This document shows positions 26,888-34,785 of a stretch of DNA of 64,000 nt, piece by piece. The stretch comes from Chryseobacterium bernardetii (GTDB lineage Bacteria; Bacteroidota; Bacteroidia; Flavobacteriales; Weeksellaceae): assembly GCF_003815975.1 (NCBI RefSeq), contig NZ_CP033932.1, positions 248,001 through 312,000 on the forward strand. Direction: 5' to 3'. Under the pieces are notes generated by a model. The model did not search any database. It was given only the letters and a program-made list of their open reading frames with translations, and was not told the origin of the DNA. Each line of letters starts with the position of its first letter. Position 1 is the first letter of the stretch. Made by a program: the position numbers and the translations under genes.

Positions 26888-28042
26888 TTACATGTTAATC
26901 TTGAACTTAAAATCTTTTTCTGTCATCTTTTTGGCACGTAAAAGTATCCAATCACCTACTTGATCTTTTTTAACGCTATAACTTTTTTCCAGAAAGTTAT
27001 AAAGATCCTCATCAGTCTCTAAGGTGTCCAAAGATTTTAGAAGGAGATCAATTCCCCCTTTTTCTAAAATTGCATCAATCACTATAGCCCCAATCAAGTA
27101 GTCTATGCTGATCTTCTTATCAAATGGCTCTGCGTCAATCAAAACTGGTTTCACCGTCTTATGTTCATTATAATAATCATTAAATTTTGTAAACAATTCA
27201 GAATAAGAATATCCAATATGTGTATTTTTTTGATTACTATAGATGCTCAATCCGGATAAGAGTAAATAATGAGCATGAGGATATTGAATATTGATTCTAT
27301 GAATTAACTCATGTTTATGATTCTCACCATTCCTGATTGTAGTATAAAGAATATTGTTTTTTGAATCAAAGAAGGCGCAATCAGATACATTATTCATAGA
27401 TGGCGCAAAATCAAATCCTGAAATAGTATAAACCTGACGGCAATTGTCTGCAAGAAAATATTGTATATCATTCGAAATATCAAGTTTAAAAATTTTGTCT
27501 ATATTTCCAATTGTTGCATTAGCCTGCTTTGCTTTTTCTTCATTTAAAATATAACCTGTCTGATAATGATAATTTATCCTCCCTATTTTATGACTTTTCC
27601 AATCCTTGGTTGTATAGGTAAGGTAGTCGGAGAGTAAAAACATATTATTATTTTTCTCTGCCATCACATTTGTAATGGCAAATGGCTGAAGTACTCCATC
27701 ATTAATTGTATAAAACTGTGAAACAATCTTATATTGATCAGCAGTAACCGGTTCAATAGAAATTACCTGATTTTTGAAAGATAGTTTAAATAATGATGGA
27801 TTATAATAGCCTTGTGAAGAGAGGACGTTACATTTGTTGTCTGATAAATATTTATTTTTTTTCCAAAGCGAGCAATCACCTTCACCTCCTTCATTAAAAG
27901 AATTCAAATATTTATTCCATATCTCATTAATCACCTTTTGATCATCAGTATACATTCCTTCATAAGGATTTTTTTGTACACTAACCTGTGCATACAAAGA
28001 AGCAAAAAAAACTGTAAAAAAAATGAAAAAGAATTTATTCAT
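26888..28042 (-). CDS. Secreted HExxH (zincin-like) protein in lanthipeptide cluster
   Basis: The 384-aa protein has a Sec signal peptide (MNKFFFIFFTVFFASLYA, cleavage before Q). A zinc-protease motif HELIH lies at residues 244-248. After it, LLSGLSIY occupies the place where MA-clan gluzincins usually have an EGLA-type third-ligand segment, and here that Glu appears to be Ser. The site may therefore be altered or the third ligand lie elsewhere. Its ATG overlaps the LanM stop codon by 8 bases. A role in trimming the exported peptide or in self-protection is inferred from the operon. It is not one of the described LanP subtilases. Confidence 0.65.
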   Translation of the reverse strand: MNKFFFIFFTVFFASLYAQVSVQKNPYEGMYTDDQKVINEIWNKYLNSFNEGGEGDCSLWKKNKYLSDNKCNVLSSQGYYNPSLFKLSFKNQVISIEPVTADQYKIVSQFYTINDGVLQPFAITNVMAEKNNNMFLLSDYLTYTTKDWKSHKIGRINYHYQTGYILNEEKAKQANATIGNIDKIFKLDISNDIQYFLADNCRQVYTISGFDFAPSMNNVSDCAFFDSKNNILYTTIRNGENHKHELIHRINIQYPHAHYLLLSGLSIYSNQKNTHIGYSYSELFTKFNDYYNEHKTVKPVLIDAEPFDKKISIDYLIGAIVIDAILEKGGIDLLLKSLDTLETDEDLYNFLEKSYSVKKDQVGDWILLRAKKMTEKDFKFKINM

Positions 28043-30992
28043 GTAATATTTTATTTAGATTATTTGGCAGTTCCAAGCACAATATGCTTGGTACTTTCTC
28101 CCATGCTGAAAAACGAAGGAACTGAAATACCTGTCCTACAACTCCTGTAAATAGTCCCAAAACTTCAGTTGTTCCTTCATTCCCTTCTCTAAGAACTTCT
28201 CCATTTAAGACTTTTTCAGCAATTTTGTCTATATATGTAAGTACTTTAATTTGTTGTCTCTCATCTCCTGCTTTTAAAGCCATGGCATAAAGGACTTCAA
28301 GATTTCCTAAATCTCCATGACATATACATTGATTGTATCCTATCCCATGCTTAATTATATTTTCTCTGGCAACAGCGATCTCATCTTCAATGATATCATC
28401 TGTATAATACTCAGATAGCAGCAATCTTCCCAAGCCAATTCCTGCAGAACCATGACACCAAGCAGCAGAATCTCTGGAAGAAATTATATCTTCTCTGTTG
28501 TCAATCCATCCTTCAATTTCTTTATCATAAAAAGATCGGTCATGGTTAAGTATTTCGTCAATCTTAATATCAATGTCTTTATGCAAAGCTTTTACTTTAC
28601 TTATGACTAAAGCCGCAGAGGATGATCCATGTGCAAAGCCACCAAAATCTTTAACAGTATCATTATCAATAGATTCCCACAATAATTTATTTTCTACTTT
28701 TTTTGCTTCCTTCTCTAATTTCTCAATACATTTATTAATGAGGGATTCTAACTGTTCTCTATAATGTATCGGGAAACCTTTCTTCAGATCCAACAGCATA
28801 GACAAAAGCCCCAATGTTCCCAACAAAAAATCATTCTGTTTGGTTGAATCCAGCAGAAAGCTCAATTGGTTAAGTATAATCGGAATGGAAGCTATATTTT
28901 TTTCAGTGTGAAGCAAAGGGTGCTGAAATAAAAGATATAAAAGTGATGCCGGATAATAATATGGAGATACAGGAATATTTTCTAAGATTTCCGGCGACAA
29001 ATTAGCATAATAATTATCCTGATCCCTTCTCAGTAAAATATCTGAAAGTTCCTCAAAAATGCTTTCAGCCGCCCATTGATACCTTGTATCACCTGTAACA
29101 TTATAAAGATGTAAATAAACAAAACACATTCCTGATACTCCGTCATACAAATCATAGTTTAACAAGCTTATATTATATCTGTTATTGCTTTCCCGTACTT
29201 TACTGATCCAGTTTATTTTACCATGATGCAGAATTTTTCTTTCTAAAATTTCATCTGCAATTTTAATAGCTGCAGCTCTTGCTTTGGTATGAACCTCATT
29301 AGTTACTTTTATTGTATCTACAGGAATTTCGAAAGGAATTTCCTTCTGGAAGATCTGTTTTTTTCTTATTCCACATTCCTTACCTAATAAATCAAAAGCA
29401 TAGTTCGTTGTAAGATCAAGAATTTCTATCTGAAGTTTAAGCTTTTCTTCATTAAGAGAAGCAAAACGATCTTTATTATAATTTACAATATCAAACTGCC
29501 AGTCATCACATAAAATACGATCATTACCATCATATAATTTTCCGTTTTCAGTATTAAAGTAAAAGAAAGGAATATCATTAGTATCAAATTGTCTTGCTAT
29601 GGAAGTTTTTAAAGTGTGAGGGGGTACTAGCATTCCATCAACATAAGTAATCTGTATGAAACTGTCAAGAATTTCTAAAAATTCTGTATTATCAATTAAA
29701 TTTTCGGGTACAATAGATTCTCTGAGTAATTGAGTATACACAGAGGTTGCGTGCAGGATAACCCTAAGTTTTTTTGGAATTTCACCAATCTTTTCTATAA
29801 AATATTCTTTGTTGTCAATAAAGAATAAATACATCTCTTTAAATCCTTTCTTAACACATTCATAGTAAGTATCATTAAAATCTATATATTCATTATTAAT
29901 TTGGGGAACATGAGTATCTATACCTGTAAAGGCCCTTCCTTCTTTTTTTTCAAATGACAGTGATTCTTTATCCCAATTTGAATAGGTAGTCTCCTGATTA
30001 CTCAGCCTAAAAAATATTGAACTTACCAAATAAGAATTATATTCCCCATCTATCATTAATAAGCCGGTAAGCGCATCTGTTTTCATGAGACTTTCCTTGA
30101 AAATACCTGTAACTGTATCATAATTTTTAAGGAGAGGTTTTGATATGATGCACTCCAGGTCAAAAAAACCAATTTTATTATTGGTTATAATTAAATTATC
30201 CGGAATTATATCTGAAGTTCCTAAAGCATGAAAAACGCATAGCGTTTTCCCCAATTCCTCATAAAAGTTTTCAACCTCAGCTTTGGTTTGAAAATCATTA
30301 CCATATTCCAAATGTGACATCCAGGAATAATCTTCTCTTGTTAAAATAGATGGCATTTCAATATTGAGAGCTTTTCCTTTTTCCTGAATTAACGACAATA
30401 TATGCATGAAAAAAAGCTCATTATAAGAATCTCTGGGTTTAAAATATAAAATACTTCCCTCTTCAAAGGTTACAGAAATCACAAATTTACCACCACGATG
30501 AATATCTCCTTTAAAGAGTTCCAGCCCCGCTATCATATCCGGAGTAATATTAATTTTAAATGAATTATTAATCTCCGGATAATCTTCATTAAGTTTACGA
30601 AGGAAAAAAACACAATATTCTAATCTCTTGTCAATAATTTCAGAAATCTTATGTTCAATATCTGGATATTTCTCTAAAAAATATTCTTTCCATTCAACAG
30701 TATTGGTCAGAATGATAAAATCTTCCAGTAATGAACCTTCATTAAGTAATTCTGCTCTATTAGCGATCTCAAATTCATGAACCATTGTTAATGACAATAA
30801 CCCATTTTTTAAGCTTAAAATAATCTGAGAAGAAATACTGTCTATAATTTCAGCAGAATAATTCAGATTGTATCGAGATATTAAAGATTTTAAAGATGAC
30901 TCAACATAATTATTGATATCATAATTACAGTAATAAAAATCAGGAGCTATATTATGGGGAACTTCTGTATTTTGTAATGAAAACTTAAACAT
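28035..30992 (-). CDS. lanM: Class II lanthipeptide synthetase LanM
   Basis: This bifunctional enzyme dehydrates Ser/Thr of the precursor and then adds Cys thiols to make (methyl)lanthionine rings. The 985-aa protein has a DUF4135 dehydratase domain (GDIHRGGKFVISVTFEEGSI, YFKPRDSYNELFF, then LGTSDIIPDNLIITNNKIGF and FDLECII). The C-terminal LanC domain has the zinc ligands Cys846 in WCHGSAGIG and Cys891-His892 in CICHGDLGN. It ends ELPNNLNKILHE. Length is normal for LanM (900-1100 aa). It follows the precursor gene after 80 bases with an intervening hairpin and overlaps the next gene, so it is in one operon. Confidence 0.95.
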   Translation of the reverse strand: MFKFSLQNTEVPHNIAPDFYYCNYDINNYVESSLKSLISRYNLNYSAEIIDSISSQIILSLKNGLLSLTMVHEFEIANRAELLNEGSLLEDFIILTNTVEWKEYFLEKYPDIEHKISEIIDKRLEYCVFFLRKLNEDYPEINNSFKINITPDMIAGLELFKGDIHRGGKFVISVTFEEGSILYFKPRDSYNELFFMHILSLIQEKGKALNIEMPSILTREDYSWMSHLEYGNDFQTKAEVENFYEELGKTLCVFHALGTSDIIPDNLIITNNKIGFFDLECIISKPLLKNYDTVTGIFKESLMKTDALTGLLMIDGEYNSYLVSSIFFRLSNQETTYSNWDKESLSFEKKEGRAFTGIDTHVPQINNEYIDFNDTYYECVKKGFKEMYLFFIDNKEYFIEKIGEIPKKLRVILHATSVYTQLLRESIVPENLIDNTEFLEILDSFIQITYVDGMLVPPHTLKTSIARQFDTNDIPFFYFNTENGKLYDGNDRILCDDWQFDIVNYNKDRFASLNEEKLKLQIEILDLTTNYAFDLLGKECGIRKKQIFQKEIPFEIPVDTIKVTNEVHTKARAAAIKIADEILERKILHHGKINWISKVRESNNRYNISLLNYDLYDGVSGMCFVYLHLYNVTGDTRYQWAAESIFEELSDILLRRDQDNYYANLSPEILENIPVSPYYYPASLLYLLFQHPLLHTEKNIASIPIILNQLSFLLDSTKQNDFLLGTLGLLSMLLDLKKGFPIHYREQLESLINKCIEKLEKEAKKVENKLLWESIDNDTVKDFGGFAHGSSSAALVISKVKALHKDIDIKIDEILNHDRSFYDKEIEGWIDNREDIISSRDSAAWCHGSAGIGLGRLLLSEYYTDDIIEDEIAVARENIIKHGIGYNQCICHGDLGNLEVLYAMALKAGDERQQIKVLTYIDKIAEKVLNGEVLREGNEGTTEVLGLFTGVVGQVFQFLRFSAWEKVPSILCLELPNNLNKILHE

Positions 30993-31021
30993 ATTAAAGA
31001 TAATTGATATAGTGTAAATGA

Positions 31022-31047
31022 ATAAGGAACGGATAACCGTTCCTTAT
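31022..31047 (-). promoter_or_regulatory. Intercistronic hairpin between precursor and lanM
   Basis: An 11-bp perfect stem (ataaggaacgg / ccgttccttat) has a four-base loop. On the minus strand no strong T run follows. It therefore looks like an attenuator or processing/stability hairpin that lets precursor mRNA exceed lanM mRNA, as known in lantibiotic operons. Confidence 0.6.
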
Positions 31048-31072
31048 AATTATGGGTAAAACTTAATGGAAA

Positions 31073-31276
31073 TTATTCTATTCCGTCTTCAAATGCTTTT
31101 GGTTTTTTAATTGTTTGAGTTACACAACCACAAACAGCGGTTGCATCACAACCAGAGCTACTTCCTGTAGCTCCACAAGAACCTCCTCCAAACACACTTA
31201 ACATACTTTTTTTACTAAGTTTACCATAGTTGCTTTCAAAAGAAGCAACTTTCAATTTTTTGTTTAAATCTTTCAT
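31073..31276 (-). CDS. Lanthipeptide precursor, GG leader, four-Cys core
   Basis: The 67-aa peptide starts with a basic, helical leader (MKDLNKKLKVASFESNYG, then KLSKKSMLSVF) that ends in GGG (residues 30-32), a double-glycine cleavage site. The core from Ser33 contains Cys34, Cys43, Cys49 and Cys51, and eight Ser/Thr (33, 37, 39, 40, 41, 46, 53, 55). It ends in a charged tail KKPKAFEDGIE without Cys. The leader resembles Bacteroidota natural-product precursors of the TIGR04149 kind. lanM directly downstream makes it the substrate. Up to four thioether rings are possible. The charged tail may stay linear or be removed. Confidence 0.9.
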   Translation of the reverse strand: MKDLNKKLKVASFESNYGKLSKKSMLSVFGGGSCGATGSSSGCDATAVCGCVTQTIKKPKAFEDGIE

Positions 31277-31307
31277 TTGTAATATTTGTTTATAATAAGT
31301 ATTTCAA

Positions 31308-31340
31308 CAAATATAGATTTAATTACTGAAATTAAGCAAA
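31308..31340 (-). promoter_or_regulatory. Putative promoter of the precursor gene
   Basis: On the minus strand TATATTTG (31308-31315), a TAnnTTTG -7 element, has a TTTG about 21 bp upstream (31337-31340). It overlaps the 3' end of the LanC-like gene. The precursor can therefore be transcribed separately from that gene. Confidence 0.5.
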
Positions 31341-32188
31341 TAAAAGCAAAGAAATTTACAATATTTTTCTTTATTCAAAAGGATTTGTGGATTTTGATAA
31401 TGAAAATGAATATCTATTATTTCTTCCAGTAAAACAATATCATCAGATTCCTTATGATTGGAGACTCTACTTTTCAAGGTATGATAATGGGATAACATCT
31501 TCTTCTCCCATACTTTATTTTTAGCCTGTTTAGCCGATGCCAGTAAAAGTAAGATACTAAGAAGATAATCTTCATCCAATGTTGCATATTCCTGTTCAAA
31601 GTAGGTAAAAACATTTTCAAATATCTGAAATAATAGAATATCTGAAGCAAAACCGGAAAGTTCCGAAATATAAGTAAGTTTTAAAGTAAATGCTGAAATA
31701 AAAAGCAATTCTTCCGGCTGTAACCTCCTTTTATCAGCTAACAATGGCTCAATTTTCTGTACATTAATCTTTCTTACAATCAGATTGCCACAAACAAACA
31801 AGGAAAAGGTTCTATTGATATCACTATTTTCATTCTTACTCCGCATACGGGCATAGTAGTAATTAAATAAGTCAAAAAGTACCTCATAATCTGTATTATC
31901 CTGGCTCAAATAGTGAATGGTAAATTTATAAATCTGATCGTCAAAATCCGCAAGAGAGGATTCTGTATTAATTCGAATGATTTTTTTTTCTTTACAAAAT
32001 TCAATCAGCCATCCTAAACCTGCTATTCCTGAATAAAAAGAGTAATCTGCAATATCTATACTTTCAATAGCTTCATCAAGTAAATTTTCTATTTGATCTG
32101 CGTAATCATTATATTTTTCTTTTTGAAAAAATAAAGTAATTATATCGTTGGATTTAAATAATATTTCATTTCCTGTCAGGAGGTACAT
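31319..32188 (-). CDS. Truncated LanC-like protein without zinc ligands
   Basis: The 289-aa cytosolic protein contains FYSGIAGLGWLIEFC at about residues 51-65. That is the first conserved motif of lanthionine-synthetase-C-like (alpha/alpha barrel) proteins. The rest is all-helical (for example LLFISAFTLKLTYISELSGF, YLLSILLLLASAKQAKNKVW). The CHG and CH zinc-binding motifs are absent, and it is about 110 residues shorter than LanC proteins. It is therefore not a functional cyclase. It could be a leader-binding or scaffold partner of LanM, or a decaying LanC. It lies upstream of the precursor in the same direction. Confidence 0.65.
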   Translation of the reverse strand: MYLLTGNEILFKSNDIITLFFQKEKYNDYADQIENLLDEAIESIDIADYSFYSGIAGLGWLIEFCKEKKIIRINTESSLADFDDQIYKFTIHYLSQDNTDYEVLFDLFNYYYARMRSKNENSDINRTFSLFVCGNLIVRKINVQKIEPLLADKRRLQPEELLFISAFTLKLTYISELSGFASDILLFQIFENVFTYFEQEYATLDEDYLLSILLLLASAKQAKNKVWEKKMLSHYHTLKSRVSNHKESDDIVLLEEIIDIHFHYQNPQILLNKEKYCKFLCFYLLNFSN

Positions 32189-32464
32189 TTTAGTTTTTTG
32201 GTTAAAAAAGATTAGTAAAAAGCAAAGTTAAGCAAAACGATTAAATCCGTTGCTATACAATGTTTTATAAAGAAGTAGTCTTTATTTGGAACTCGGTGTC
32301 TGATAGGTTTTGGGCTTGAAATGACAAAGTTAAGTTACTAATTCGTTACCGATTAATAGAGGTTTCTTATTAGTTTAAACGGTTATATTTCAGTGTTTTG
32401 CACTTATTTTTATATTTCCTTGTAACTCAATGTAAATTAATTTTAAACATTAAACATTTGAGTT
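32189..32464. other. Non-coding junction at the left end of the integrative element
   Basis: No gene is seen. The stretch contains caaagttaag twice (32223-32232 and 32325-32334) plus related attcgtta/gattaa fragments. Such repeats are possible arm-type binding sites for the adjacent tyrosine recombinase. The attachment core cannot be defined without the right end or an empty site. Confidence 0.35.
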
Positions 32465-33715
32465 ATGACGCAGACAAAAAAATCAACGTTCAAACTGCTT
32501 TTCTACTTGAAAAAGAACGAACTGAAAAAAAATGGTAATGCTCCGATTATGGCACGTATTACCATTGACGGAACACCTAAAACTTTCGGGACAAAGTTAG
32601 AAATTGACCCAAGCAATTGGGATCTAAAATATGGAAGAGTTGAGGGCAAAAGCGCAACAGCTTTAAATATTAATAAAAAGTTGGATAACATACGTGGGCG
32701 TATTGACAAAATTTATGAAGATATGCTGAAACACGAGGGCTTTGCTACTTCCCAAAAAGTAAAGCTCTCATTCTTGGGTGTTGGTGTAATGGATGATGCA
32801 ATTCTAAAAGTCTTTAACGATAAAAATGAGGAATTTAAAAAATTGGTTGACAAGGAAGAACGTTCACAAAGCACCTACAACAAGTACATCACGGTTTATA
32901 ATCATCTTACCGCTTTTATCAAAGAACGCTATCATCGTGATGATATGGCCTTTCGGGAATTGACTGGAGATTTTATTAGGGAATTTGATTTTTATCTTCG
33001 GTACGATTTACAGTCTACACATAATACGGTTTGGGTTTACACGATGCCTGTGCTAAGTCTGGTGGAATTGGCTATTAAAAAAAGTTTGATACGTGATAAT
33101 CCGTTTCAAGATTATGAAATTAATATGGAAGAAACCGACAGGGGTTATATTCTTAAAGAAGATGTAGAAAAACTGATGATGTGTGTACCGCCCCACCCAC
33201 GGTATGAGCTTGTGAAAGATCTTTTTATTTTCAGTTGTTTTACCGGACTTGCTTATGCGGATATTAAAAAACTGACAAGGAACAATATTCAGTCTTTCTT
33301 CGATGGCCATCAATGGATCATCAGCCGAAGAAAAAAATCAGATATTGCTTCTAATGTTCGGTTAATGGAAATCCCAAAACGTATCATAGAAAAATACCTC
33401 GGTAGCACTCGTAATGAGTTTATCTTTCCAGTTCCAACCAATGTAACCTGCAATACTCACATTGGCAAATTAATTGAAAAAGCTGAAATTATTACAGAAC
33501 AAAAAGTAACTTTTCACACCGCAAGACACACATTTGGAACGATGTTTTTGACCGAAGGCGTACCTCTTGAAAGCCTTAGCAAAATGATGGGACATAAAAA
33601 CATTTCAACTACACAGATTTATGCTAAAATTACCAGCCAAAAGATTAGTAAGGATATGGATTTGGTAGCTCCTAAATTTAAGGAGATTGAAGAAGCGTTT
33701 TTACAGGTTATATAG
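32465..33715 (+). CDS. Tyrosine recombinase/integrase of an IntDOT-like element
   Basis: The enzyme integrates and excises the mobile element. The 416-aa protein has an arm-binding N domain (STFKLLFYLKKNELKKNGNA, TIDGTPKTFGTKLEID), a SAM-like core-binding domain (YNKYITVYNHLTAFIKERY) and the catalytic domain. Catalytic residues seen are HTARHTFGTMFL (His-x-x-Arg), GHKNISTTQIYAKI (His/Asn and nucleophilic Tyr), and a Lys in the beta-hairpin. The first catalytic Arg is replaced: FTGLAYADIKKL has Ala where TGLR is usual. That is a known feature of IntDOT-type recombinases. It is the first gene of the element and is followed by a terminator. Confidence 0.93.
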   Translation: MTQTKKSTFKLLFYLKKNELKKNGNAPIMARITIDGTPKTFGTKLEIDPSNWDLKYGRVEGKSATALNINKKLDNIRGRIDKIYEDMLKHEGFATSQKVKLSFLGVGVMDDAILKVFNDKNEEFKKLVDKEERSQSTYNKYITVYNHLTAFIKERYHRDDMAFRELTGDFIREFDFYLRYDLQSTHNTVWVYTMPVLSLVELAIKKSLIRDNPFQDYEINMEETDRGYILKEDVEKLMMCVPPHPRYELVKDLFIFSCFTGLAYADIKKLTRNNIQSFFDGHQWIISRRKKSDIASNVRLMEIPKRIIEKYLGSTRNEFIFPVPTNVTCNTHIGKLIEKAEIITEQKVTFHTARHTFGTMFLTEGVPLESLSKMMGHKNISTTQIYAKITSQKISKDMDLVAPKFKEIEEAFLQVI

Positions 33716-33738
33716 TTAATCACAATTTGATAATTACT

Positions 33739-33767
33739 AGCAGAACTTAACGGTTCTGCTTTTTTTA
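33739..33767 (+). terminator. Integrase terminator
   Basis: An eight-bp stem agcagaac / gttctgct is followed by a run of T. It begins 24 bases after the integrase stop codon. Confidence 0.85.
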
Positions 33768-34363
33768 TGCCCATATTTTATAGCCAAAGCACATTTACTT
33801 CGCTCTGCTATTCCCTTTCTGTAAAAGAGCTTTTCGGCTACTTCTGGAACAGAAGATTAAAAAATGTTGCCATCTACGCCTCCCACACAAAACAATTTTT
33901 CAGTCCTCTGTTAGTGTGGCTTTGATAGCCCCACCGCTTTAAAAAAGTGTTTTAAAAATTCAGCGAATTGGAAGTGTTATTTCAATTCACTTTAAACCAT
34001 TTCTCAATGCCATCTTCTTGGCTTCCACATTCATTTTTATCCAAAGACCCGTATGCTTTTTTGTCCCATTTCAAGAGCAAAGGTATTTCCGTGTTCTTCA
34101 CGCATCACAAAGGTCAAGCAAGTTTGGAAAATAATCTCCACCCGTTGGGTAGTATTTTTTTCCAAAACCTTGGTGTTGCTAAACACGAACCTTTTATGCT
34201 CGTGAAACGAAACATAGCATACTCCGGCTCTTTAAACGAATAAAAAAAATGTCAGATACGAAAATTAAAAACATTGGAAATGGTAATGAAACGAAACAGC
34301 ACCTCCTCTCATTGCCGAATAAATCTAAAAAAAATCAAAATCAATAACTAAAAATTAAAGAAT
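33768..34363. other. Non-coding stretch between integrase and ssb
   Basis: About 600 bases have no convincing gene. A 91-codon ORF at 33968-34243 has no recognisable domain and an unusual composition. A structured element lies at 34122-34168, an imperfect hairpin gtttggaaaa...ttccaaaac around the core accc-gtt-gggt. The DNA may hold regulatory or replication sites for the PRTRC cassette, but nothing specific is supported. Confidence 0.5.
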
Positions 34364-34741
34364 ATGAACATCACAGGAAGACTGACAAGGGATGCGGAAG
34401 TACGCACAACGTCACAGGACAAACAAGTAGTAAACTTTTCAGTAGCGACCAACGACAGCTACCGTAACAAGCAGGGCGAACGCATAGAGCAAACCACCTA
34501 TTTCGACTGCTCCTATTGGATAAGCCCGAATGTAGCCAAGCTACTTACAAAAGGCACTTTGGTAGAACTATCGGGACGAGTAAGTACAAGAGCGTGGACA
34601 GGTAATGATGGAGAGCCAAGAGCAGGATTGAATTTCCATACCTCACAAATCAAATTGCACGGCGGTGGCAAAAAATCGGAAACGGCACAAGCTACCACAA
34701 GCACAAACAATAACAAGGCAGAAGACGACCTCCCATTTTAA
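34364..34741 (+). CDS. ssb: Single-stranded DNA-binding protein (element-encoded)
   Basis: The 125-aa OB-fold protein reads MNITGRLTRDAEVRTTSQDK, VVNFSVATNDSYRNKQGERI and LVELSGRVSTRAWTGNDGEP. It ends in the acidic tip EDDLPF that recruits DNA-processing partners. It lacks the usual chromosomal start and is shorter than chromosomal SSB. It is therefore the mobile-element copy that protects single-stranded DNA during transfer and establishment. It heads the PRTRC-type operon, with DUF932 44 bases downstream. Confidence 0.9.
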   Translation: MNITGRLTRDAEVRTTSQDKQVVNFSVATNDSYRNKQGERIEQTTYFDCSYWISPNVAKLLTKGTLVELSGRVSTRAWTGNDGEPRAGLNFHTSQIKLHGGGKKSETAQATTSTNNNKAEDDLPF

Positions 34742-34785
34742 TCAAGAACATTCAATCCATTTTTTATATCAAAATTTTAAACATT

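Noticed and set aside
33968..34243. 91-codon frame between integrase and ssb
   Set aside because: Composition is unlike coding DNA in this region, there is no recognisable domain, and it crosses a structured hairpin.
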